Shown here: piece by piece, positions 1-5,378 of the stretch
Layout of the letters: each line of letters starts with the position of its first letter
Position numbering within the stretch: the first letter of the stretch is position 1
DNA from: Hyphomicrobiales bacterium
GTDB lineage: Bacteria > Pseudomonadota > Alphaproteobacteria > Rhizobiales > Beijerinckiaceae
DNA: 5,378 nucleotides
Assembly (NCBI GenBank): GCA_015655535.1
Contig: JAATEW010000009.1
Location: forward strand, 1-5,378
Direction: 5' to 3'
Made by a program: the position numbers and the translations under genes
Notes under the pieces: generated by a model
Told to the model about the DNA's origin: nothing
Database searches by the model: none
What the model saw: only the letters and a program-made list of their open reading frames with translations

Positions 1-551
1 ACGAGAATAAGCGCCGTGGCGTTGAGTTCAAGCGCGCGGCGCATGATTTCCCGTGGGTAAACCGGCGTATGGTCAACCGTGCCGGTGCCCTGGACTTCGT
101 CGGCGATGAGTTGATTTTTCTTGTCGAGGAAGAGAATGCGGAATTGTTCCCGGTCGTTGAAGGCCATTGCGGTCCGGCAATAATCCACGACGGCGCTGAA
201 ACTTCCCATCGAGGGGCGTTTTTCGATGGCCGATTTCGTCAGGCGCCGGGCTGCGGCCTCGACCAGCTTCAATTCGGTGATGCTGGCCTCGCCCAGATTC
301 GGAATTTCGGCGAGCCGCTCGGGCCTTGCGGCGACCGCTTCGGCGAAAGACCCGAACCGGGCGATGAGGGCTTTGGCGATGGGCTTCACATCGCGCCGGG
401 GCATCGCCCAAAACAGCACGAGTTCGAGCAATTCGTAATCGGCAAGCGCGTCGTCTCCGGCTTTGCGGAAACGCTCGCGCAATCTTTCGCGGTGGCCGAG
501 ATAATGCGGCGCGCCGTCATCTTCTGAAGGAGAGGACGGCGCCTTGCTCAT
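1..551 (-). CDS. radC: RadC family JAB-domain protein, partial (3' end outside window)
   Basis: The first 183 codons are visible, and the gene leaves the window at base 1. Residues about 16-105 match the RadC N-terminal region: a YELLELVLFWAMPRRDVKP segment, then a helix-hairpin-helix-like stretch around IPNLGEASI (83-91). From about residue 117 the JAB/MPN domain begins, with FLDKKNQLIADEV (141-153), in which E152 is the likely JAMM glutamate, followed by GTVDHTPVYPREI (157-169). The downstream HxHPSG...SxxD metal-binding part lies outside the window, so whether the site is intact cannot be judged. The ATG at 551-549 overlaps the map stop (ATGA) and has no clear Shine-Dalgarno sequence, which suggests translational coupling to map. 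RadC was named for DNA repair, but its biochemical role is unsettled; the original E. coli radC phenotype was traced to recG. Family assignment is secure, function is not. Confidence 0.93.
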   Translation of the reverse strand, partial: MSKAPSSPSEDDGAPHYLGHRERLRERFRKAGDDALADYELLELVLFWAMPRRDVKPIAKALIARFGSFAEAVAARPERLAEIPNLGEASITELKLVEAAARRLTKSAIEKRPSMGSFSAVVDYCRTAMAFNDREQFRILFLDKKNQLIADEVQGTGTVDHTPVYPREIMRRALELNATALIL

Positions 552-1390
552 ACGGCCGGGGCGGTGCCGATATTATAAGGCGGGTGATGCAGGCCTTTGG
601 GCGAGAGCGTGAAAATCTCATAGCCTGTTTCGGTGACGCCGACCGTATGTTCGAACTGCGCCGACATGGAACGGTCGCGGGTGACGGCGGTCCAGCCGTC
701 GGCCAGGATCTTCACATGCGGGCGGCCGAGATTGATCATCGGCTCGATCGTGAAGAACATGCCCGGCTTCAAGGCGACGCCTTCGCCGCGCCGGCCATAA
801 TGGAGAATGTTGGGCTCGTCGTGAAACAGCCGGCCGAGCCCATGGCCGCAAAAATCCCGCACCACAGAGCAGCGCTCGCTTTCGGCATAATCCTGGATCG
901 CCGCGCCAATGTCGCCCGTTGTCGCGCCGGGCTTGACGATTGCAATGCCGCGCATCATCGCCTCATAGGTGACCTCGACGAGCCGCTGTGCCCGTCGCGG
1001 AACCTCGCCGACGAGATACATCCGGCTTGAATCGCCATGCCATCCGTCGACGATCAAGGTGATGTCGCAGTTGACGATATCGCCGTCCTTGAGCCCCTTG
1101 CGGTCCGGTATGCCGTGGCAGACGACGTGATTGATCGAGGTGCAGATCGATTTCCGATAACCGCGATAATCGAGCGGAGCCGGATAGGCGCCATGCGCGA
1201 GGGCGAAATCGAAGATGAGATCGTCGAGAAATTCAGTCGTGACGCCGGGCTTCACATGTTCGGTCAGAAGGTCGAGCGCCTCGGCTGTCAAACGGCCGGC
1301 TTCGCGCATGGCCGCGAAGGCCTCCGGGCCATGCAATTTGATATGGCCGCTCTTGCGGCCCGTCACTTCCAAGGCGTCAACGAAGGTCAT
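548..1390 (-). CDS. map: Type I methionine aminopeptidase
   Basis: This cytosolic dinuclear metalloenzyme removes the initiator methionine from nascent proteins when the second residue is small. The 280-residue product has all five expected metal ligands: D109 (NCDIT), D120 (HGDSS), H183 (CGHGLG), E216 (TIEPM) and E247 (FEHT). It also has the active-site histidines H92 (VCHGIP) and H190 (LFHDEP). The fold is complete and no zinc-finger N-terminal extension is present, which fits bacterial type I enzymes. Length is slightly above the E. coli enzyme (264 residues), owing to short N- and C-terminal extensions that I regard as usual in alphaproteobacteria. The ATG at 1390 is the only start: upstream in frame there is no ATG, GTG or TTG before a stop at 1442-1444. 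The ribosome-binding region is a weak purine-rich stretch inside a duplicated 15-bp segment. radC follows with a 4-base overlap, so the two are probably one transcript. Confidence 0.97.
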   Translation of the reverse strand: MTFVDALEVTGRKSGHIKLHGPEAFAAMREAGRLTAEALDLLTEHVKPGVTTEFLDDLIFDFALAHGAYPAPLDYRGYRKSICTSINHVVCHGIPDRKGLKDGDIVNCDITLIVDGWHGDSSRMYLVGEVPRRAQRLVEVTYEAMMRGIAIVKPGATTGDIGAAIQDYAESERCSVVRDFCGHGLGRLFHDEPNILHYGRRGEGVALKPGMFFTIEPMINLGRPHVKILADGWTAVTRDRSMSAQFEHTVGVTETGYEIFTLSPKGLHHPPYNIGTAPAV

Positions 1391-1391
1391 C

Positions 1392-1423
1392 TGGCTTCTG
1401 CTCTCTTGTGGCTTCTGCTCTCT
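1392..1423 (-). repeat. map: 15-bp perfect direct repeat in the map leader (duplicated RBS region)
   Basis: Two identical copies of tggcttctgctctct lie at 1392-1406 and 1409-1423, separated by 2 bp. Read on the minus strand, each is AGAGAGCAGAAGCCA, and the proximal copy ends one base before the map ATG. The purine-rich AGAGAGCAGAAG is the only candidate ribosome-binding sequence, so the putative site is present twice, the distal copy 17 bases further upstream. This looks like a small tandem duplication. Any effect on translation is inference. Confidence 0.75.
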
Positions 1424-1474
1424 CGGCGTGGTGGGCTTCGGTTAATCGCCACCCCGTCCCACATTGGGTTTAAC

Positions 1475-1519
1475 GCATGATCCGGCCCGAAGAGTCGAGC
1501 CGGAATTCCAAGATCATGC
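1475..1519. repeat. 45-bp palindromic intergenic element (rhizobial REP-like)
   Basis: The element is bounded by perfect 8-bp inverted ends, gcatgatc (1475-1482) and gatcatgc (1512-1519). Inside, CCGGC (1482-1486) and CGA (1488-1490) pair with TCG (1495-1497) and GCCGG (1499-1503) around an AGAG loop with one C/A mismatch, giving a strong hairpin. From memory, the size and the GCATGATCCGG...AAGATCATGC ends match a palindrome common between genes in Bradyrhizobium, Methylobacterium and relatives. The central part here departs from that usual sequence. No T-run follows, so a classical intrinsic terminator is unlikely. It is probably a dispersed non-coding repeat, though only one copy is visible here. 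Confidence 0.65.
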
Positions 1520-1658
1520 CCCGCTTGGCCTTGAATTTATGCTTTTGGCGGCGCGGCGCAAGATCAGCCGGTCTTTGGCCTATTTCTTCGAGCCCCGGCC
1601 CTATGGTAGGACACCGCGTGGATAAAGATCAATTCCTTGTGCGAGGCGACCGGTCAAA

Positions 1659-1681
1659 CCGATCAGCCAAATCCGATCAGC
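1659..1681 (+). repeat. 9-bp direct repeat just upstream of the methyltransferase start
   Basis: ccgatcagc occurs at 1659-1667 and again at 1673-1681, 14 bp start to start. A related ccggtc lies at 1650-1655. The second copy ends immediately before the GGAG (1682-1685) that would serve as Shine-Dalgarno for the ATG at 1689. This could be a chance repeat or a regulatory half-site array; the spacing is not an obvious multiple of a helical turn. Confidence 0.35.
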
Positions 1682-1688
1682 GGAGCCG

Positions 1689-2531
1689 ATGGCCAAAACG
1701 CTCACCAACGATCTCTCGGCTTTCGGCCGCTATACGCCGCAGGGCGCGATCGCGCGGCTTTTGGACCTGACGCGGGGTGCTTCGGAGAGCTGGGCCGGCA
1801 AGCGCCGGGCGTTTTTCCTGCGCGCCATGGCGATGAAAGCCATGAAGGGCCAGCCGCTCGACGTCGAGGCGCTCGGCGCGCGCATGCGGCTCTATCCTTA
1901 CAATAACGTCTGTGAAAAGCGCATTCTCTTTACGCCGCAATATTTCGATCTCCCGGAACGCGAGTTCATGCAGGCGCGGATGACGCCGGATTTCACCTTC
2001 ATCGACATAGGCGCCAATGTCGGTGGCTATAGTCTCTTCGCCGCGGCGGCGGCGGGTCCCCGCGCTCGCATTCTCGCGATCGAGCCGCAGCCCGAAATCT
2101 TCGAGCGGCTGACCTATAATATCGGCCAGAATCCCTTCGCGACGATCAAGGCGATCGCCTGCGCCATCGCCGACCGCGACGGCGAGATCACGCGTTTCAT
2201 CGATGCCGACAATCGCGGCGAAAGCTCCATGCGGATCATCAATTCGGACGACGTCGGCGAAAGCGTCAAGGTGCCGGCCAAGGCTTTGCTCAGCATCGTC
2301 ACTGAGGAAGGTTTTGAGCGGATCGACGCGATGAAGCTCGATGTCGAAGGCGCCGAGGATCTGATCCTTGAGCCTTTCTTCCGCGATGCGCCGCGGTCGC
2401 TTTGGCCGCGCCTGTTGTTTTTGGAATTCGTGCCGGAGCGCTGGTCGATCGATCTCGCCGCGCTGCTCGCCGAAATCGGTTATGGCCGGGTGCTGCGCAC
2501 GCCGCGCAAAGCCGCTTTCGAGCTCAAATGA
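1689..2531 (+). CDS. FkbM family SAM-dependent methyltransferase
   Basis: The 280-residue protein is a Rossmann-fold class I methyltransferase of the FkbM type. Its SAM-binding motif I is FIDIGANVGGY (104-114). The acidic ribose-contacting residue at the end of strand 2 is probably E132 in AIEPQP. The FkbM signature around KLDVEGAE is at 216-223, and a typical terminal strand LLFLEFVPE is at 242-250. The first 95 or so residues form an N-terminal extension with no domain I recognise. I see no signal peptide or membrane segment, so it is probably cytosolic. Family members methylate hydroxyls of sugars, polyketides and other substrates; nothing here identifies the acceptor, and no glycosyltransferase or polyketide gene adjoins it. 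ATG 1689 is preceded by GGAG with only 3 bases of spacing. The frame is closed upstream by TAA at 1623-1625 with no other start between. The gene appears monocistronic. Confidence 0.92.
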   Translation: MAKTLTNDLSAFGRYTPQGAIARLLDLTRGASESWAGKRRAFFLRAMAMKAMKGQPLDVEALGARMRLYPYNNVCEKRILFTPQYFDLPEREFMQARMTPDFTFIDIGANVGGYSLFAAAAAGPRARILAIEPQPEIFERLTYNIGQNPFATIKAIACAIADRDGEITRFIDADNRGESSMRIINSDDVGESVKVPAKALLSIVTEEGFERIDAMKLDVEGAEDLILEPFFRDAPRSLWPRLLFLEFVPERWSIDLAALLAEIGYGRVLRTPRKAAFELK

Positions 2532-2539
2532 GCGTTGCC

Positions 2540-2551
2540 AAGACGCGTCTT
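2540..2551. repeat. 12-bp perfect palindrome upstream of the sdhE promoter
   Basis: AAGACGCGTCTT is a perfect inverted repeat beginning 9 bases after the methyltransferase stop and ending 21 bases before the predicted -35. As RNA it would form only a 4-bp stem around CGCG without a U-tract, so a terminator is unlikely. As DNA it could be an operator. No regulator can be assigned. Confidence 0.35.
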
Positions 2552-2572
2552 CAAGCCCATCTTCATTGTCTG

Positions 2573-2601
2573 CTGACAGCAAGGCGGGGCAGGTCTATAG
2601 A
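2573..2601 (+). promoter_or_regulatory. Predicted sigma70-type promoter for sdhE-mfd
   Basis: The -35 hexamer CTGACA (2573-2578) matches TTGACA at five of six positions. It is followed by an ideal 17-bp spacer and the -10 hexamer TATAGA (2596-2601), which matches TATAAT at four of six. Transcription would begin near 2608, leaving a leader of about 50 bases before the sdhE start. Housekeeping-type control is inferred from the hexamers alone. Confidence 0.6.
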
Positions 2602-2657
2602 ATGCCAAGTCTCCAACCTGAGCGCGCCCTGACAAGCGCCTTCGGAACGCATTTCTA

Positions 2658-2960
2658 TTGGACCAGCCCATACAAAACCCCTCCCGGGCGGATCTTGACC
2701 TTCGCCGCCGCCGTATCCTGTTTCGCTCCTGGCACCGGGGCATGCGGGAAATGGATCTGATTCTGGGCGGCTTCGCCGAAGCGAAAGTCGCGGATCTCTC
2801 CGAGGCGGAGCTTGACGATTTCGAGATCCTGCTCGATGCCACGGACAGGGATGTATTCGGCTGGGTGACGGGCGAGTTCCAAACCCCTGAAAGCTTCGAT
2901 ACGGCGCTGTTTCGGAAATTATGCGCCTTCCATACCCATCAAAAGCCGCTGCATAGCTGA
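2658..2960 (+). CDS. sdhE: Succinate dehydrogenase FAD assembly factor SdhE (YgfY/CptB family)
   Basis: This is a small soluble protein of 100 residues that promotes covalent attachment of FAD to the flavoprotein subunit of succinate dehydrogenase. The hallmark RGxxE motif is R27-G28-M29-R30-E31 within WHRGMREMDLILGGF, the surface shown in E. coli SdhE to contact SdhA. The conserved DRDVFGWV segment (64-71) corresponds to DPDLFNWL of E. coli. Length is typical, with a somewhat longer N terminus that I consider usual for alphaproteobacteria. The start appears to be TTG: upstream there is no ATG or GTG before the in-frame stop at 2619-2621, and the next ATG (M29) would remove the first helix and split the RGxxE motif. 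A weak GGAA lies at 2644-2647. mfd follows after 33 bases in the same orientation. Assignment is firm; the exact start is less so. Confidence 0.93.
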   Translation: MDQPIQNPSRADLDLRRRRILFRSWHRGMREMDLILGGFAEAKVADLSEAELDDFEILLDATDRDVFGWVTGEFQTPESFDTALFRKLCAFHTHQKPLHS

Positions 2961-2972
2961 GCTTTTGCCGCG

Positions 2973-2996
2973 AAAAAGGACCGCGATCCTCTCGTG
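2973..2996 (+). promoter_or_regulatory. mfd: mfd ribosome-binding region with GTG start and possible SD-masking hairpin
   Basis: A purine tract AAAAAGGA (2973-2980) is the only Shine-Dalgarno candidate between the sdhE stop and mfd. It lies 13 bases before the GTG at 2994, which is longer than optimal. AGGA (2977-2980) can pair with TCCT (2987-2990) across a 6-base loop, so the site may be partly masked. The 4-bp stem is weak and any regulatory effect is speculative. Confidence 0.4.
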
Positions 2997-5378
2997 ATTG
3001 ATATCAAACGTGCCGCAGCTTCCCTCGAAAAGGACCGGCGGCTTACGCTCGCTTCCGTCCTCGACGGGTTCGATGCCTTTTGCATCGCCGACCTCACGCG
3101 GGCCTTGGCGCGCGCGGCCGAACGCCGCGCCGTCGTGCTCGTCCATGTCGCGCGCGACGAGCAGCGCGCCCGCGCCTTCAACGAGGCGATGAGCTTCGCC
3201 GCGCCCGAGATCGAGGTCATGGATTTCCCGGCCTGGGATTGCCAGCCTTACGATCGCGTCTCGCCCAACGCGGCCGTGACCGCGGCGCGGATGACCGTCC
3301 TGTCGCGCCTCGCTCTGTCGCGCACGGCGCTTGAGCGCCCGCGCATCCTGTCGACCGCCGTCAACGCCGTCCTGCAGCGCGTGCCGCCATTGCAGCGGGT
3401 CGCACAGGAGAGCTTTTCCGCCGCGCCCGGCAATGCCGTCGATATGGAGACATTGGTGCAATGGCTCGAGGCGAACGGCTATGGGCGCGCCTCGACCGTT
3501 CGCGACACGGGCGATTATGCGGTGCGCGGCGGCATCGTCGATTTGTTTCCGCCCGGCATGGCGCAGCCGGTACGGCTCGATTTCTTCGGCGACACTTTGG
3601 AATCGATCCGCACCTTCGATCCCGAAACGCAGCGCACCAGCGGCCAGATGAGAAGCCTCGATCTCGTGCCGATGAGCGAGGTTCAGATCAAGACCGACAC
3701 GATGCGGCATTTCCGGCAGGCCTATGTCGCGCGTTTCGGCGCGCAGACGCGCGGCGACGGGCTCTATGAGGCAATCAGCGAAGGCCGCCGTCACGCCGGC
3801 TTCGAACATTGGCTGCCGCTCTTCTACGACAGGCTCGACACGCTCTTCGATTATGTCGGCGATGCGCCCATCGTTCTCGATCCGCTCGCCGAGGATGCCG
3901 CCAACGAGCGCCTGACGCAGATCAAGGATTATTACGACGCGCGCAAAAGCGCGCATGACGCCGACCCGGCGCATTCCTCCTATAAGCCGCTCGAACCCGA
4001 TGCGCTTTATCTGCCGCCGTCCGAGTGGCGCAAGGATCTCGATGCCGCGACCGCCGTGCGGATAACGCCCTTCGCCGTGCCAGCCGGCGGCAAGGAGCCG
4101 GTGATCGATTGCGGTGCGCGGCCGGGGCGCGGCTTCGCGCCCGAACGCAATGACGAAAACGCCAATGTCTTTCAGGCCGCGGCGGATCACGCGCGGACCT
4201 TGTTGGATGCCGGCAAGAAGGTAATCGTCGCGGGCTGGTCGGATGGATCGCGCGAGCGCCTTGCCCATGTGCTTGACGATCATGGGCTTAAACATACCGA
4301 ATATGTCTCGTCGCTCGTCCAGGCGCAGGCGCTGAAGAAGGGTGTGGTCGCGCTTGCCGTCGTCGGTCTGGAGCAAGGGTTCGAGACTGAAGATCTCGCC
4401 GTCATCGGCGAGCAGGATATTCTGGGCGACCGGCTGGTGCGTGCCCGCAAGAAATCGCGCCGCGCGCAGGATTTCCTGAGCGATGTGACGACGCTCACGA
4501 TCGGCGATATCGTCGTCCATGTCGATCACGGCATCGGCCGCTTTGCCGGACTGCAGGCAATCGAGGCGGCGGGCCTGCCGCATGATTGCCTTGAGCTGCA
4601 TTATGCCGAGGGTGCCAAGCTCTTTCTGCCGGTCGAGAATCTTGAACTTCTCTCGCGCTATGGCTCGGAAGATACCGAGGTCCAGCTCGATCGTCTGGGC
4701 GGCGGCGCCTGGCAGAAGCGCAAAGCGAAAATGCGCAAGCGCATTCTCGAAATGGCGGCGGGGCTCATCAAGATCGCCGCCGCGCGCGAGCTGCATGAAG
4801 CGCCGAAGCTCGTGCCGCCGGAAGGGCTTTACGACGAATTCTGCGCCGGCTTTCCCTATGACGAGACGGAAGACCAGCTTGGCGCGATCGACGCTGTGCT
4901 GGACGATCTCGCCTCCGGCAAGCCGATGGACCGGCTCATCTGCGGCGATGTCGGCTTCGGCAAGACGGAAGTCGCCTTGCGCGCCGCCTTCGCAGCCGCC
5001 GTCAACGGCAAGCAGGTCGCCGTCGTCGTGCCGACGACTTTGCTCGCGCGCCAGCATTACCGGAATTTCGCGGCGCGTTTCGCGCATTTGCCGATCAAGG
5101 TCGCGCAAATGTCGCGCATGGTTTCGGCGGCCGATCTCAAGGCGGCGAAGGCTGGCGCGGCGGACGGATCGGTCGATATTGTCGTTGGCACCCATGCGGT
5201 GCTTGGCAAGACCGTGTCGTTCAAGGATCTGGGTCTCGTCGTCATCGACGAGGAGCAGCATTTCGGGGTTCAGCACAAGGAGCGGCTGAAGGAATTGCGC
5301 GCCGAGGTCCATGTGCTCACATTGTCGGCGACGCCGATCCCGCGCACCTTGCAGCTTGCGATGACGGGCGTTCGCGAA
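2994..5378 (+). CDS. mfd: Transcription-repair coupling factor Mfd, partial (3' end outside window)
   Basis: Mfd is a cytosolic ATP-driven DNA translocase that displaces RNA polymerase stalled at lesions and recruits UvrA. The first 795 codons are visible; the family is usually about 1,150 residues. In order: a UvrB-like N-terminal module lacking a Walker A (DFPAWDCQPYDRVSPN, 77-92; DYAVRGGIVDLFP, 174-186, where R178 probably belongs to the UvrA-binding surface); a linker domain; the RNA polymerase-interacting domain starting near L501 (GDIVVHVDHGIGRF, 504-517); then RecG-like helicase domain 1. That domain has Q-motif-like TEDQ (625-628), Walker A GDVGFGKT (651-658), motif Ia PTT (680-682), GTH (732-734), DEEQ (752-755) and motif III SAT (778-780). 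Helicase domain 2, the TRG motif and the C-terminal domain lie outside. GTG 2994 is the best start, as no other start codon occurs in frame after the sdhE stop. Probably co-transcribed with sdhE. Confidence 0.96.
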   Translation, partial: MIDIKRAAASLEKDRRLTLASVLDGFDAFCIADLTRALARAAERRAVVLVHVARDEQRARAFNEAMSFAAPEIEVMDFPAWDCQPYDRVSPNAAVTAARMTVLSRLALSRTALERPRILSTAVNAVLQRVPPLQRVAQESFSAAPGNAVDMETLVQWLEANGYGRASTVRDTGDYAVRGGIVDLFPPGMAQPVRLDFFGDTLESIRTFDPETQRTSGQMRSLDLVPMSEVQIKTDTMRHFRQAYVARFGAQTRGDGLYEAISEGRRHAGFEHWLPLFYDRLDTLFDYVGDAPIVLDPLAEDAANERLTQIKDYYDARKSAHDADPAHSSYKPLEPDALYLPPSEWRKDLDAATAVRITPFAVPAGGKEPVIDCGARPGRGFAPERNDENANVFQAAADHARTLLDAGKKVIVAGWSDGSRERLAHVLDDHGLKHTEYVSSLVQAQALKKGVVALAVVGLEQGFETEDLAVIGEQDILGDRLVRARKKSRRAQDFLSDVTTLTIGDIVVHVDHGIGRFAGLQAIEAAGLPHDCLELHYAEGAKLFLPVENLELLSRYGSEDTEVQLDRLGGGAWQKRKAKMRKRILEMAAGLIKIAAARELHEAPKLVPPEGLYDEFCAGFPYDETEDQLGAIDAVLDDLASGKPMDRLICGDVGFGKTEVALRAAFAAAVNGKQVAVVVPTTLLARQHYRNFAARFAHLPIKVAQMSRMVSAADLKAAKAGAADGSVDIVVGTHAVLGKTVSFKDLGLVVIDEEQHFGVQHKERLKELRAEVHVLTLSATPIPRTLQLAMTGVRE

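Larger units (their letters stand above)
1391..1688. other. Divergent intergenic region between map and the methyltransferase gene
   Basis: This 298-bp gap separates map-radC (leftward) from the FkbM-type methyltransferase (rightward), so it should hold both promoters. It contains the duplicated map leader, the 45-bp palindromic element and a 9-bp direct repeat, each listed separately. I found no convincing -35/-10 pair for either direction. The best rightward hint is a TATGGT hexamer at 1602-1607, but without a good -35 at normal spacing. Short open frames crossing the gap look like nothing known and run into methyltransferase sequence in the wrong frame, so I do not call them genes. No tRNA or riboswitch-like structure was recognised. 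Confidence 0.6.
2532..2657 (+). other. Intergenic region between the methyltransferase gene and sdhE
   Basis: This 126-bp gap carries the sdhE-mfd promoter and a 12-bp palindrome. No stem-loop followed by a T-run is visible, so termination of the methyltransferase transcript is unexplained. An ATG overlapping the methyltransferase stop (2528) opens a 34-codon frame to 2632, but that frame covers the promoter and resembles nothing known, so it is not called as a gene. Confidence 0.6.

Noticed and set aside
69..527. A 152-codon plus-strand open frame opposite radC, and an overlapping 112-codon minus-strand frame
   Set aside because: The minus-strand radC frame is continuous from 551 to the window edge with RadC motifs; the others are shadows.
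584..1480. Two plus-strand open frames (148 and 147 codons) opposite map
   Set aside because: They are antisense to a methionine aminopeptidase with all metal ligands intact, and their translations resemble no family I know.
1482..1503. Stem-loop as an intrinsic terminator
   Set aside because: The stem is strong, but no T-run follows on either strand and both flanking genes are transcribed away from it.
1477..1906. Plus-strand frames of 97 and 89 codons across the intergenic region into the methyltransferase
   Set aside because: They have Arg/Ser-rich, composition-driven translations, no ribosome-binding site, and run into the methyltransferase gene in the wrong frame.
1677..2582. A 301-codon minus-strand open frame opposite the methyltransferase
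   Set aside because: The product is low in structure-like patterns and rich in Arg, Glu and His, and it would overlap the sdhE promoter. The plus-strand frame has clear SAM-binding and FkbM motifs.
2528..2632. A 34-codon frame whose ATG overlaps the methyltransferase stop
   Set aside because: The overlap looks like translational coupling, but the frame spans the predicted promoter, has no SD and resembles no known peptide.
2919..5312. A 797-codon open frame on the minus strand, opposite mfd
   Set aside because: It mirrors the mfd codons in GC-rich DNA. The predicted product is a run of Arg, Asp, His, Ala and Leu with no recognisable domain, while the plus-strand frame holds every expected Mfd motif.
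1..5378. A new defence, mobile or regulatory system
   Set aside because: No transposase, integrase, toxin-antitoxin pair, repeat array or att-like site was found; the gene content is housekeeping plus one methyltransferase.

Overview
The window is GC-rich, gene-dense chromosomal DNA from an alphaproteobacterium, most likely of the order Hyphomicrobiales (Rhizobiales). Three things point there: the look of the encoded proteins, the map-radC and sdhE-mfd pairings, and a 45-bp palindromic intergenic element of the kind scattered through rhizobial-type genomes. A finer placement, such as Beijerinckiaceae or a relative, is only an impression and was not tested.

Layout. On the minus strand, map (type I methionine aminopeptidase) is followed by radC, which overlaps it by four bases (ATGA) and runs off the left edge before its JAMM metal motif is complete. 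A 298-bp divergent intergenic region follows. It holds a duplicated 15-bp segment directly upstream of map, the 45-bp palindromic element, and a 9-bp direct repeat just before the next gene. On the plus strand come a complete FkbM-family SAM-dependent methyltransferase, a 126-bp gap with a good sigma70-type promoter, sdhE (FAD assembly factor for succinate dehydrogenase, apparently with a TTG start), and the first 795 codons of mfd (transcription-repair coupling factor), cut by the right edge.

Function. Most genes are housekeeping: N-terminal protein maturation, a RadC-family protein of unsettled role, flavinylation of a respiratory enzyme, and repair coupled to transcription. sdhE and mfd look co-transcribed although their functions are not obviously linked. 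The methyltransferase is the only accessory-looking gene and its substrate cannot be read from the sequence.

I found no mobile element, CRISPR array, RNA gene or convincing new system. The points worth a second look are small-scale: the palindromic element, the duplicated leader of map, the unusual starts of sdhE and mfd, and the isolated methyltransferase. Very long open frames opposite map, the methyltransferase and mfd are best explained as composition-driven shadows.
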